A stretch of DNA of 64,000 nucleotides from Pelecanus crispus. Its lineage: Eukaryota; Chordata; Aves; Pelecaniformes; Pelecanidae. Shown here piece after piece: positions 41,301-56,300 of the stretch. Every line of letters begins with the position of its first letter. Within the stretch, counting starts at the first letter, position 1. The notes under the pieces are model-generated. The model did no database searches. It was not told where the DNA came from and saw only the letters and a program-made list of their open reading frames with translations. Where the stretch lies: the NCBI RefSeq assembly GCF_030463565.1, contig NC_134648.1, positions 9,961,806 through 10,025,805 of the forward strand. The letters run 5' to 3'. Made by a program: the position numbers and the translations under genes.

Positions 41301-44300
41301 TAAGCATGTATATACACATGAATGAACATGTATATATGTACATAGTTTGAGAGATTCCTGAGGAATCCACAGGCATGGAACCTATAGCATGTTTTCATGT
41401 AACCATAAACACAAAAATAATCAAAATTGTGTCAGTGAATTTTAAATAGCACATTTGATTGTTGCTTTACCTTCCTTTCTAACTTTGGAAATACGAAGTA
41501 CACTTTTTTTTTTTTTACTTCTGATCCATCACTTGCTTAAGTAATATATACATCTATCTATTAGGGAACAAGCCCTTAACAGAAGCTGCAGAGATGCAGA
41601 ATTTGACAGAAGTCAAATACAACATTCATTTCTTCGGCTTCATATAGCCTGAAAGCAGATTTGAGATGAATGGTATCAGTATTAGAATAGGACAAGTCAT
41701 TTCATAGTTCAAATTCTGATTTGAAACTATTTTGAAAATATGCTAAACCAGCTCCTAAATTAAGAGAGAACTTAACTGGAAGCCATACCAGCACCCATAC
41801 ATGCCCTATAAAATGCCACCATCTATTGCCAACAGTGTTACACATTTTATTTCTCCTGCTTGGAGAAATAAACAGAAGATGTAGGAAGCCGGGGCAGGGG
41901 AGGAGAAGACACTTGCAACTTTTTGGTCTTTGACAAGGCATCTTCCCCTCTCCTAAGGAAAACAATAAAAAGACCCAGCTGCAACCGAGTTGCCCTTTTT
42001 CCTATTTGGTCACACTATGAACATTTTAAACATCCTTAGTTTCATGTACAAATGTAGTTCCACTGAGCACAATGAAATTAACTCACATGCTAAATTCACC
42101 ATGTCTGTTTTATCTGCAGGACAGCATATACATAACTACATACCCACCGCCTCATTTTTGTAAATCTAATCCGTTTTAATCTCCAAGTAGAGAGTTTATT
42201 TTAATTTTGTTTAAACAGTAAGATAGGTGTTTGAAAATCTGTACTTCCAGGAGAGATACCTGAAGGAAGTTGATGGCTTTGCTGTAGTCTGGACATAGAG
42301 AATATTAAATCAAACAACTAGGCATCATTTTGCAAGTTATCTTTCTGGTCCAAATGCATGACTTGCCAAGTATTTTTTAAAATGTATTCGATATTCATTC
42401 TCACAGAAACCAATACAGAAGTATCAGACTGTTTATAGTAAGAGTTTGTTCTGCTGCGGTCATGGGTTAACACTGCAAAGAGTGTACAGTCATTTCTTTT
42501 CCCAGTTTCACACACTGGTTATTTATTATTCTCTTTTTTTCATGCACTAATGCAAACCGTGGGGAACTGGAGAGAGTATAAGACTTCAAAAGTCTAAGTC
42601 CTATATAGTCATATTACAGGAATCAAATGATGTAAGACAGATAACCCTCTATCCCAGTACTGAACTTTTCAATTAGCAGATTCAGAGGAACAGTTCGAAT
42701 TAATAATGATAAAGCCTATACAATTTAGATATATGCAGAAGCTCCGTAACTGTTTTGCTGAAACACAGAGTGAGCATGAAAGTATGAGTAAAATTACCAA
42801 GCTTCCTCGGTATAACAATCTTAGCTCTCCTCCTTTTGGAGAAAGTCGAAGACGTTAAAGCTCTGAAAGCCTTTAACCCAGCAGTCAGTCTACAAGACCT
42901 TTGGTGACAGGATCTACTAATAGATCAGCAATGTATGCTCACTGGAGCTTGTGAAAACTAAGATTAGCACACGGACCCTGCCACATGGCTTAGTACAATC
43001 TGCTTCTAAGGGAACAGACCCAGACGAAATATTTATACTTCAGGTTAGAAATGAGTTCTGTTCAACAGTCTTGTCTCAAGATGCAACAGGACTCTGCTCT
43101 ATAGCAGTATTACTGAAAACTGTCCACAAACTAAATTTAAAAAGGATGTCTTTCTACTTATAATGCCTATCCTTAAACTGAAACATTTCTGACACCACAG
43201 TTCCAATGAATTCTGGAAATGCTCCCATGCTTCTATGCTATGGACATTTGTCACGACCAAACTAGTTGAACCCCAACATGGATCAGATTTCAATCACCAT
43301 AAGGATCTTCTCATGTGTAGTTAACTGCATGTATAGAACTTGCCACAAAAAATGTGAATGCCATCTGCACAATGGTACAGTTATGCACCAAGGCATGTAA
43401 TTTCTTCTCACTTTTGAATTGTTTTATGTAAGAAAGGAAAAATGTCAAAGCTTACGGTATTAGGTACACAACACTTCACTGCAGAAGTCCAAAATTGTTA
43501 CCGGATGTAGAACACCTGTCACATTGAAGCCATCAGTGAGAAAAAGCACACCCTAACGAGGGGAAAAAAAACCCCCAACAATGCACACTCTCAAAGAACA
43601 TTTGTACTAACAGGACGCAGAAGTGCCAGAATGAATGGCTTGCCTTCACAGAAGTTTCTAGCTAAGAGAAGCCACTGTATTTCATCACAGCAGTGACTCA
43701 AAGCCTTTTCATAGTCTGCAAAGAGATTCCGCAGCAAATAAAGTCAAGCATTATTTTATGTAGTAGCACTACAGATAAGGTTTAACAGAAAGTCTTCTCT
43801 CAGCCATCAGGCTTCTCCAAATCTGAATAAAGCGCATCAGGTAACTCAACCAGCTGACACCTGGAAGCTGGAAGAGATGTAGAAATGAATGAGAAATTAT
43901 GATAATAGTTCCCTCACCCATGCAGATGAAGATAACCAATCTGTAGCTAATACAGGGTGCACAAGAAAGCTCTGTGTTTTTACTTCTGGTTCTTTTAGAT
44001 TCAGACATGAGAAAGAAGCTCAAGTTTGTGCCTGACCTAACACACATCTCCCCCTCAAAATATCAATAGAAGGATCCGCAAATGACTTCAACAAAAGAAA
44101 GCACACAATGAGAAAAGTTTTCACTGTCCTCGTTACATTTGAAAGCGAGACTTCAAAAGTGTTGTGAACAAGATTTTTATATAACTAACACTTCTAACAG
44201 GGATGTTTCTGTCACCCCACACGGAAAGAATACAACAGAACAGGAAATAGTTCATGTTTATTCATGTGAAAACAGCAACACACTATAGAAGAGAGTTCAT

Positions 44301-47300
44301 AGTAATCTCTTCATTAGGCATCACCTCCACTTCAAAAATTAAAATTCCTAACACTTTCCCATGATAATTTTTATGATCAAATACAGAAAACAGAATTATA
44401 AAGGAACCCACTAGTTGTAGCGCGCATCTTCTGAAACTACAAATGTCAATTATGTGGATAACTTTCTGATATTATACAACTTGTAGGACCATGGCAACTA
44501 TGCAAGATGTACATGCCTGTATTTACATATTGAGTAGAGAAGACAGGAAAGAAGTTGCATTCACTTTCTAGTGCAAGTCTACAATAATCACACAGACAGA
44601 ACAACATTTATTAACAGGAATGGAACAAGTCCACACATGAGTAAGAAAAGATCATAAATAATACAGTTGTAAAAAAGATTCAAAAATCTCAGACTGAGGT
44701 AGTCAAGATTGTGCAACATGGATGTTTGTACAGTGTACCTGTACAGCAGTTTCTCAAAAGCAGAAGTTTACTATGAGAAATGTGGTAGACTAGCAGGGTG
44801 GGCATGGATTGTAATGGGTATGTCTTCCATTAAGAAATTAGCAAAGATCAGCTAGTGATATATACAATATTTTCAGTTGAAAGTACCACTAAGCAGAACC
44901 TCAGCCAAGAAGTCTATTCTACTTTGACTTCCGATCACTCCAACTTCATCCTGACAGAAGTCAGTTCCCATTTTTCCCCAAGCAGAAGGATTTTGGTGGT
45001 ATGTATAACAACTTTTTTCTGAACTCAGAACCAGATTAAAGTAAAACAGGGGAAGAAAATGCTTTGAAGAAACACAAACATTTTAAACAAAAACAATCAT
45101 TTTTCTAAATGGTTTTATTTACATTTTTCATATACAAGAACGTTAAATGATACATTCTGACTAGTATCCACACCAGTGTGAATTACATGAATTAAAGATA
45201 CTGATGTATTGCATATGATGAAATGCAAAACAATCAACCCTAAGCTTTGGTCCCACCCTCTGAATCCTCATACAGCATCTGATTTGTTACTGAGACATCT
45301 AAAATTCAAAGTGTTCATATCAAATAGAAGTGTTCTGAACAAATATATCTAGTTTCATTTCTTTAGAACAAGCAGTAACACAGGAGTCTTACTTGCAAAA
45401 TTCGCAAGACGAAAAGTACATATTAACAGCCAAACACTTTACATGCATGTTACTAGCTTTGTATTTATTGTTTCTAAACTTGGGGTACTTGTCACAACTG
45501 TCTTGTGCTTATGATTTTTAAATCTTTAATTATGGCACCCTTTCAACCCCTACTAACAACAGTTCAAAGTGACCAGGATATAATGCAATATACTCAACAA
45601 TGAAAAAGGTAAGAAGGTGTGGTGTGAACTGGCCTGAAACATTCAGGACAATTACAGATTGAAGTTTCCACTTAGAGCAACTGAAACTAAAAATTCTTTA
45701 GATCATTAAAAAAAAAGCTGCAAACACATGAACATAGTTTAATAAATGTGCCTAAGAGGATTTTCAGCCTGGTGATTTCTCAAAGGAAACTAGCAGAGAA
45801 AAAGGTGACAACTTCAAACGCTTGCTTCAGAACTACTGAAACATACCACTAGTAAAAGTTCTTTCAAGTGCATGAAAAGCATTATCAAGTCTTTCTGTAT
45901 CTAAAAGATGGTTCAAACAGTCGAAGAGACAAAGGAAATAGTAATAGACAGCTGGGCCTATGGGATCATAGGGTGTATTACATCAGAATTTATTTTTACA
46001 TTTCTGTAGCACCTTTTAGCCAGATGCCAAAAGCACTTTAATCACTAAAGTAAGCCTCACAACAACCCTGTGAGGTAGGTAGGTAGCTGTTTTAATAATG
46101 GCAAAACAGGTTAAATAACTTACCCAAGAAGACACAGCAAATCAGCAGAGCAGGCTAGAATCCAGATCATGTGATCTATGAATTTAACATTATGGCACAC
46201 GTGGGACTGAGACTTACATGCTCCTTTAAAAATGTGAAAGAGGCACTGACATGTGAATTGATTCAAGTTTTCTGGATGTAGATTTTTACAGGAAAGGTAT
46301 CAAGAGAAAAATATGCTTTAAGCAACTAGAGAAAACAAGAGTCCGAGTAAGAAGAGTGAGTGGCATTACTCTATCACTTCCTAAATTTTAGTAGATGCAG
46401 AATAGCAAGTTAACTATTTTACTTGCTAAAATATGTATAAAACGTAGACTACGTAGTCTGTCAAATTCACTAACAAACTCTAGTCTCACGTCTTAAGTAT
46501 TCAAATGCTATGACCCAAAAGCATTGTGAGCTGGGAGTTGTTTCATCCAATTCTATTATTTCTATGTCCTGCAACTGCTTCTTTGAATGTCAGAAGAAAT
46601 AAGAACCAGTGTGAGAATCAAAATTTTTTGACCAATTCAAACTTTAATAGTAGAGTTCCCATTAACAAACTGTCAAAGCATGCTCTTCCCAGTAAATCTC
46701 CATGTTCTACTGACTACCAAACCAGTCATAATAGAGATATCGGAATGTACAAATTGGTGCTTGGCACATAAAATGGAAATATTCAGTTACTTCAGCACAC
46801 TCTGTATATCAATAGCAGTAAGTTACATGATATACTAAGTGCTGAGCACTGCTTTACACTATATTCCACTAGGGAACAGTGATACACAAAAAGGAAAACA
46901 GAGTCAGTGAGCTGAACAAACACTGTCATAAAAACAAGAGGTAATCACAGCAGTAAGGCCTGCACTTAGAAGTTTTACATTACAAAATGGACTGGCATAT
47001 GCAAGGAAACAGTTTTTGTTCATGTAGATTATAAACAATGATTTCTACTTGAAGATCGGAAGTGACTAAAAAGAACATACTCCTCAAGTTAGGCAAAGGG
47101 GAACTTAAAGATTTCTAATGATTTTATAAATAATACAGCTGTTAAAGGGCTAATTCCTTTTTTGTAAGGCCATAATCATAACCCTCACCCTAGCTCATCT
47201 TCCAATAATAGACCACCACTATGTAATGATGTTCGGCTCAGATTTATGTTGTTCAGAGGACAAAATTCTCTAGTGAAAGACAACCTGCCAGAAAACAACC

Positions 47301-50300
47301 CCCACTTTCCTCTCCTTTTTTTTCTTTCTGTGATGCAAGGAGGAAACGTTATCATGTTACAGAGGAAAGTGGTATACTTGTTTTGGCATCGGAAAAAGCG
47401 CAGCTTACAGATGACTTGAAGATTTAGCAATTTCAGATGTAAATACTGGAGGCAGTGAATCAAAAGCAATGCTAAACAAAGATTTACCACAGGTTTACTT
47501 TCCCAACTCAAGGCTGGAAAGATCTATACTTCTGAACTGTCCAAGAAAAACTTTCTAGCAGGAGGAAACTACTAAGATTTCCAAGGAAAAAGCTTTTGGA
47601 AAATACCTTCCCTATATTCCTTGTACATCTTAAGGCTGCAATAAAATAAGCCTCAAAACAATTCCACTATCTCAGGTAGCCTTCAAAAATTAACTGAAGT
47701 CTTAATTTATATTCAACCATGCTGTTAAAAGAACATTTGAGAAAACATTTCATTTTGAATTTATTCTCAGATGGGACTGTACATATGATACGCAACTTAA
47801 AACACACTGACAACGGTGCCCAATTGTGCAAATATGTATTTTTTAGAGAGGAATTTGGAAATAAAAAGTTATTTCAGCTTATGACTATAAATGGTTACAT
47901 ATACTAAAAAAAGGCAGAGATAAGCATGTTGCTTTTAAGTTATATTAGTCACTATGTGAGTTTCAAGAGAAGTTACTGGAACCAGGAAGAAAAGTTGAAA
48001 ATTTAAGTAATAACTGGGATTTTAAAAATTTGCCTGTTAAGATGAAAGATAAACTTCTAAAAAGTAACCTCTTACACTTCTTTCAAATATAACCCTTTTC
48101 AAGTACAACCTTTACCAGAACTCTACAGTTCACATTCTTCCATTGTTTTGAGTAACAGAATCATATATTCCATTTCTCTTATATTTGAAGTGTAGTTCTA
48201 GGCAGACACACACACACACACACACACGTGAGCTAGTGATCTTCATGCCAATTCTTTCCTTCTTAAATTTACCTTGTGTTACCTGGTTACCATACCTGCT
48301 GGGTAAAAGCTGATCTTCCTTCCTTGAAGAAGCACGTAAAAAATTATACCCTAGACTGTTTTAAGCTTTGCCACTGTTAATGTTTCTAAATACTACTAGA
48401 TTATAAATTAGTTAAAAGGTATCCATTAAGGGAGGTAATGTCTGTCAATTCATCTCTGAACATGGTTCAAGACAAGAAGCCTCAGACAAGCAGCTTTGCA
48501 CTGATAAATGGTACTTTCTATTGAAAGATCTAAAATGTAGTACAGGCTTTCTGAGGTGGTCTTACTCAACTTTAAATGTGAGGCACAGGAAAGAGAAAAG
48601 TTTTAAATAAGCACAGAAATCAGGTAACTTAATGTAATCAAAGTAGATTAGATTCTAAAGACTAGATCCTGTAGCAAACATTGCAGGGTAGAAGAGGCTA
48701 ATGGATTTGGCTGCAGGGTCCCAAAAGGAAAAAATACACATCTCTATGTGTTAGTGCATTCGCAATCTCCCAGGTATGTCCAGTCACCAACATTCCAACT
48801 ACTACTACAAACTACTGGAAAAAACCATAATGAAAATTCTACATTATTTAATTAGGTAATATTAAATTTAGGTTGCACTATTTTGCACTATAACATCTAA
48901 CTATAAACTGCAATGTAAACATTTGTTAGATTCCCATAATCCAAATTTTATTCAATAATCGTCAAAATTTACTGCCAGAACACATTTGGATATGTAATTT
49001 AACGTAAAATAAGATTTGATAACTATACAATGCAGTTTTACCACTCAGACTGCTGCTTAGCAATTTTCGCATAAAATGGAAAAAAATTTAGCTATCTCAT
49101 TTCCCATCTACAGAACACAGGTCCCCACCCCTGTAGTTTAGTATGTAGATCCGTCTCTTAAGAAGAATGTGCAGCTAGAAGATGCCCACAAAAAGCATGT
49201 GTATTAGTATTAAATACCAGCTACAGAAAAAAAAAATCTGATTATACAGTGCATTTCATGGCATGTCATTAAAGACTGTTTAAATGATCAATGCACTTAG
49301 TGGGAAGTTTTATACAGTTGTGTAAACAATCACTATTTTCTTGGGATTTTTAGAAGCTAATGAGTCGTGCTAATGCATTTCCCCAGCATTCTGATTCCAG
49401 AAATCAGCTTCCATCCCACACCCTCCCTGAAAACACTGTTCACAGAAACAGTCAATTCCCTAAGAAAGCAAAAAAATTAAAAGATCCAAACGTTCACAGA
49501 AAGTCATTCAAATAAGTTTGTACGTATAAATAAAAAAAAAGTCCTCTAAATAAATGACACGGGAGGCAATAAATTGACACGACAAGTAAATAAAAGGCTA
49601 AAGCACTCCAATACCATTGAAACGGTTTTAATGTTGTTGCAATTCCATAATGCAACAATCATCAACTCATAAAAGACCCAATATTTTAGAATTCATTTTA
49701 ATCACTCCTTTGTACCTATTTTACAAAATAAAGGCAAGGCATATTTAAAATCCCCTTTTCCCTAGATATTATGTGCCTATCTTATTTATGCTTATGAAAG
49801 TGTAAACTTAAACTCCTATTAAATGTTATATAAGAAAAAAACGTAAAAATATTAACCTCTGCTTCAATGTACAGTTTCCAGAATCTGCCAGAACTGGGGA
49901 ACTGGGCAACAAGGCGTTCATAGGTCTTCCGTGCTTTGTCTATAGGTTGATTCTAAAAATTGAAAATCAAAACAGCATTTACAATATTATGATTTATGTA
50001 AATGAATATGCTGATTTTACTCCAGAACCAAATAGTGTGAGTGGACCATAGATAAGGAAATGTAATCCTATGTCACTAAACCTGTGCCTCTCGAATGAGA
50101 ATGCTCCAAGCGTCAAGGTCATATGGATTTTCTTCTAGTTTCTTTTCAGCTTTCTTCACTTTTTCTGGGACATATTCAGCAGCCTAGAAAAATTAAAAAG
50201 AAGACATAAGAGATCACAAGTAGAGTTTGAAAAGTTCTGTCCCAGCTAGAGTCACACTAACAACAACATTTTGACAATGTAACATTCCAGATCTCAGTAT

Positions 50301-53300
50301 TTATGCTGGAGTTACTAAACAGTAATTTTATCTGGAAAACAAGTTGTCCCAGTAAGATAATGCACTCTTACCACAAGTTCTACATATTTGCTGATCCGGC
50401 AAAAAGCTAGACTAAACTGACTAAATTTTTCTAAAACACTAGAACAGATTTGAGTTTGCCAGAAACTTTATTGCACTATGAATTTTAAACAGCTTTACTG
50501 ACCTGAAACTTTTAAGATGCAAAAAGTAAATTCAGACCAATTTTTCTATTACAGACCTCAGCCAAACAAATCCAAGGTTACTGCACAAGTCATTCTATAT
50601 ATGCAGGACAGCAAGTATTTTGTATCACAAGTTACAGATTTAACAAGAAAACTAGGAGATGCCAGTTCCAGCAGCAACATGTACATGTTATCCAAGCACA
50701 ATCTGTTAACTTTCTGATCTGTCAATCAGTGTATTCTTACAGTTGCCTTCCTGTAGCTTTGGCACTAATTACCTTAAACCACTTTTTTTTTTTTAATACA
50801 TTCATATTGGAGTTTAAAAGCTTTTTTTGGATACTAAAAGCTTTACCAAATTGAATATTAATTTGTTAACAAAGTTACTATTACAGTATAGGTTTAAGTG
50901 TTCTTTTAAAGACTTGTGGAACTAGCTTACGTTATGATCTCCAGAAATTTTTTTCTAGACTTAACACTGTTAGCACAAAGTAGACGAAAAAAATTACAAT
51001 CTGATGATCACATACAGACAAGCCTTAAAATACATGCTTGTTACAACCCTAAATGATATGAAGTTTTTTATTAAGCATGAAATATTGTTCTGACCTGTAC
51101 TCCAAACAGCTTATTTACTAGCTTTCCAAACTTGACTCATTTTCAGGCAGATGTTAGCAGTCCCAAATCACACGATCAAGTAAATTCTTGCCTTCATGAG
51201 ATGTAACGATAATAACCTGTGAATTATTACTACAATACCTTTCTTGTGAAATTTTACAAGTTAGCTACATAATTACTGTTAGACTATCTGATTCTGTATT
51301 GTATAGTGCAGTGTGACTGATTTACTGTACAGAAAATTCTAAAAAAACCTGTCAATTGCTAAAAGATTATTTCAAGGAAATAATTTTAATTCTTAATGTT
51401 GGATCTAGGTCAATACGTAGCTCTGAAAATGAAAAAGACAGTAAACAGGACAGAGAGAACTGATACTCCTATCAAAGGTGCCACCACACACTTACAAAGG
51501 GAAAGGGAAGGTAACTAGACAATACAGAGGTATGACTTCTAGTAAAATTAACAAGCATCACTATTGCACATCACTCCTGAAGGAAAGCAGATGTTCCAAG
51601 AATACAAAACCAAGGTATTATTAATGGATTTTACTGGAAGACCATTTACAATGGCATTACAGGAAGACAAGCTGCCAGTGAAGTATTATACAAAACAGTG
51701 ACTTATAAAAAGAAAAGCAGCCGCTGGGGGTAGCAAATGCAGTAAGCCTGAGTTACTAGGAACTTTATTTTCAGGAGTGCCCTGCCCCTTTGCTTTTGTT
51801 AACCTCTGCAAATGCACTACTATGCAACAGTTGCTTATGTTATACGTTGCAATTCAACTTGGTAATTTAAAAAAGCTATCATTATTTTTGAATATTTTTC
51901 AGCACTACCAGTTTTTGTGTCAGTTCTACTAGCAGGATGTAATTCAAGGCATATCCCTTAAAAGATTTTAAATTAAATTTACTTATAAAATGGACAAATG
52001 ATCAAAAATGTTGCAGAACTATTAAACTGATATGTAATAGCAGCCATGCATGACAGGGAAAAGAAAAAAGGAAAAAAAACCCCATCAGTAGGAGGGGCTT
52101 TGCAGATGTTTAAAGACCACTGTTCTTTTTGATTCAGTTTTCAAGTCAATCTTAACATTAATTGCTCAGTGCAAAGCATTGTAGCTTGGAAGGCAAGTAT
52201 CAAGTCCCACAGCAAACTAAGTTATAAAATTAATTTGATCAAAAAAAATAAAATTAAAAATTATTAGCTCAAAGTTGTCAGCTCAAAAGTAGTAAAGTTA
52301 AAAATTTCCATATGAATATTTTTTACACCCCTAAGTCCCTCAAAATTCTGACTCTGTAATACTGCATGTTATAGTTCAACTGATACAGGCTTAAGATGCA
52401 AAACACAGTATGAAATGAACTAGTGGTTTTATTTCTTCCAAAATGACATCATAAACATATTTCAGCTTACAGAAGACAGCACTGAAGCTGAAATTTCCAA
52501 AGTTTAAAGACTATTTATGTACTTTATCTCTACAAATGACCCAAAGTTGAAATGCTGTTTATTCAATAAAGCACTAATTCAAATTTGCCCACATCAGTGG
52601 TAAGCACTGCTTCTCATTATATTCCATCTTAGTGAAATCTACTTGCCTCAAATATTCAATCACGCATATATTATTCTGCATTCAATTAGATATAAAATGC
52701 TTTTCAGGAGTACTACTAATGTAAGCTACAATACCCTCCCCCCTCAAAAAAAACACCAACGGAAGCATTTGTGGAAGTACAGGGTCCTGCACTGTAAGTA
52801 GTGACTTTCAAACAGGAAAAAGTAGGATGGGCCACTGAAGCACACCTCAGCTATTTCAGTAGTAGTTCCAGCTGTATTATCTCAAATCTTTCCATGTGAC
52901 ACACAAAACTCATTTGACACTGTGGTGAAACGGTTAAGGCTTCTAAAAATTTGATTTCACCTATGCAGATATAGGGTAATAAACTTAGAAAGGCTGAAAT
53001 AAATTAAGCTGGTAAAAAAAATGCTGATAAGATGCATAATCATAGCAATTCTACATTAATTTTGTATGTTTGACACAGGACTCCTAACCTGTGTAAGAAG
53101 CATAATAAAAGGCTCATTCTTTTATTGGAAAAAATAAAAGACTGATTTCCTAAATTAGCAAATATTTACTTCGCAGCAGCAGATAAAGTTCTCCATGTAT
53201 AAGACAAAAATTACAGGAGCTCTACAGAATTGAAAGTAACAGTATGATCAGGGTTTTAAATTGGATTGCTTGGAATTGCTTGTACCGTATGTCATATGTA

Positions 53301-56300
53301 AGAAAACACCCAACTTAAGGCCAGCGAGCACTCCTCCTCCTGTCCCTATCCATCTTCAGGATGGATAAAAGCTATCCAGATTTCAGAGAGGCAAATTGCC
53401 CTGCAGGCAAATCAGTGTCCTCGTTATGTCTGAGCCAAAACAAGGCCTCACTACCTTGCACCTTCACAAATAATCACTCCTAATATATTGGAGAACACAA
53501 TACTTAGGATTTCTAGTCTGGACTGTTTTGCCAGAACTAGGAGTGTGACCAAAGATGCAGTTACACATCAAACCTGTGAGGACATCTACTGCAAGCATGC
53601 AGTGAAAGGGAACAAGGAGCTTGACTTTTAACCTAGCTCAACTATAGCCAGAAAGACATTTGATCCCAGTTTTGAAAACTGCATGTTAACTGCATTCTGT
53701 GCTTAGATCTGCTGTTGTCACAGTTCAAGGGTATGTGGCTTTTGATTATGTGTTTTTAATCACACTGCTTGCACAACAGACAATATCCAACACTGTGAAT
53801 ACTTAATTCTTGGGTGTTTGTTCACTGCCATGATCATGCCCCTAGATAAGCATGTCCAGTCCCTCCCTCTGGTTAAGAGGCACTTGCACTAATCTCATCC
53901 TGTAACAAGCCAGTTCAGGGAGTTAAATCAGCAGAAAAATAATCCTATTAGAAAAGTGATTAACTTTCTAATGGTTCAAGTCCTTGATTTCACAATCAGA
54001 TGCGATGCAAAATAAAGGATGCAAAACCATACAGGACTTTAGCAGTCCCAACTTAGATCAGCCTAAACTACCATAAAACTGCACCTAATCAGATAGACAC
54101 TGGCTTTTAACTTTTCTTTACTGCCTAAAAAAAATGCTGCAAAGAATTGTTGCATACAAACTGGAAAAATACTTTTTTCCTCTTCTTTTGATAACTGTGT
54201 TCAGTATACCTCCCACATAATCGGGTTCCTGTCCCACAAACAACCCACTGAAGGGCACAGAATTTTTCCAGCATTCAAGGTTCCATGTCCACAAGCATCT
54301 GTATTATCACTGCCTAGTCTGTTTCACAACTTCCCTTTTATTACTTATACACTGATAAATAGCAGTGGATTTTTAGTTTCACAGATATTAAGAGTTTAAA
54401 ATGATCTTTATGACCACAGTTTCCAAAATCTGAAAAGACCTAAAACCAAATTATCCAACAAGAAGTCTAGGAGCTCCTTCCTGCAAAATACATCTACTGC
54501 ACAAAATCCAAATTTGAATTCATAAAGGATGTCTGAGGGAACAAGAACAGAAGAAACAAATTGACTTTTAGTAGATACTAAAAGTTATTTATCAATCACC
54601 TTCAAGGAAAAATTCTTGGTTTACACCTTACTGCTAAAAGCAACAGTTAACAGTTTCCGCAGGCCTCTGAAAATGAACCCTCAAGACTCCAAAGTGTGTA
54701 AGAAAATACTTAGTCAAACACCTCCTTCAACTATCTGCACCACCTAAGGCATCCAACTGCTTAAAGCATCCTCCTGTTTCCACAAAAGGATCTTCTGCAG
54801 TGAAAAGGAAATGTGTTTAAATAGCTGTTCCACATGTGAAGTGGCCAGTTGAAGATGCTTTAAAAACTCCCACTAATTATGAAATGACAATCTCTACAAA
54901 CAAGACATATGGGCCTCTGTACACAAAAAGGCAGGAATTTTAATGTCTAGTTCAATCAAATTGGTTCACCATGTCCATTAAGATAGAAGCTACCGTTTGG
55001 AGGTTTTGGCTGGCTGTTGCACAGTTTAGCATAGCCTGGACTGTAACAGACCCAATGAATATCATTTCAACTATATTAACATGCAGCTTAACAAGCATTG
55101 TTAGTTGTCCAGTTAGGTTAATTTACAGGTTTGTCTAGCCAAAGTTTTTTTCTTAAAGTTTAGTTATATCTGTGCATGCACAGAACAAGTTTTAAAATCC
55201 TCCCCTTCAGTAACACATTCCTTCACTACACTATAGATACACCTTATCAATCCTTGCACTTTCTTAAATCTGTTTTTAATGCCTTGCCTTCTTCTATTCT
55301 ACCACTAAGTCAATTCAACTGTGAAAACAGAACCGTGAAAAAAAAATTATCCTTTACAACTGGGTCACTATTAACAGACATAACCCAGCATATTAATCTT
55401 AAATAATTTAAAAAGGATACTTTCGTAAGTACTCCCCGTGCCCAACATAATCTGGGCTGGTTTATATCTCTGAACAAATCAAGAGTTTTAGATTAGTAAT
55501 GATTAACATTCTTTCCTCATGAGACTACTTCCCAAATGTCAGCATTTAGACAGACACATTTTCTGCTTTAACTTCTTCTTGGTGTACTTGGAACTTACTG
55601 ATCCTGGAAATGCAGCTAAAATATAGAGCTTGTTTACAATTGTGTAAAAATTGGAAAAAACACTGCATTACCAACTCAAAAGTCTTCCTCTACCAATCCT
55701 TGTACTCATTCTGTTTACAACCTGTTCCTACAGTTAATGTAAACAATGACAGTAAACTCAATTTTACTACATATCATGTAAAACAATATGCTCTTAGAGG
55801 AGTTTCTTCCAAATGGCTCCTCCTGAGATATTAAACCCACACAATCCTGCAAGAATAAACTTCTGCTTTCAGTACTGTGCTCAATGACATCTATTTTTAA
55901 AAAGTTAAGCTAAAGTTAACTACAGTAACATTTACTATTGCATTCAGAATTCAGAAACTTACATGATTTACTGTATCAGACAGACACGAGGCATGAATGA
56001 GAGGAAGGAATAGGAAGGAACAAAAGTACCACTACGAACTGGAATGCTTTAGAGGCCTTTTCTGTAGTCACAGAGACAATATGGACATCTCTTTTTCCAC
56101 AGCTCAGTCTTGGACCAGATTCATATTCATGTAAAGTAACATGCATCACAGACTGGGGTACGTATCTTAGAAACAGTTACAGGAAGCGTGAAATGCATGT
56201 TCTAGCCTTAAAAGATTAGAAGGCAACTAATGCAGGGCTAAAGCAAATATTGCATCAAGTCTTCAGATAAAGCTGATGCCCGGCAAGTATACATGGACAA

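Larger units (their letters stand above)
24747..49856 (-). other. CSTF3 intron 3 (25.1 kb)
   Basis: The largest intron of the gene. It starts with the weak donor GAG|GTTAAT and ends in a poor acceptor. No nested gene is recognisable, and all frames in it are short and unlike known proteins. It contains a 22-T run (29400-29421), a G/T-rich and T-rich tract (36713-36768), a perfect 28-bp palindrome (36843-36870), a 10-bp hairpin (38625-38650), a MIR-type SINE (46000-46200), an (AC)11 microsatellite (48206-48227) and candidate intronic poly(A) signals near its 5' end. Long size and a weak 5' splice site are known conserved features of this intron in vertebrates. Confidence 0.9.
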
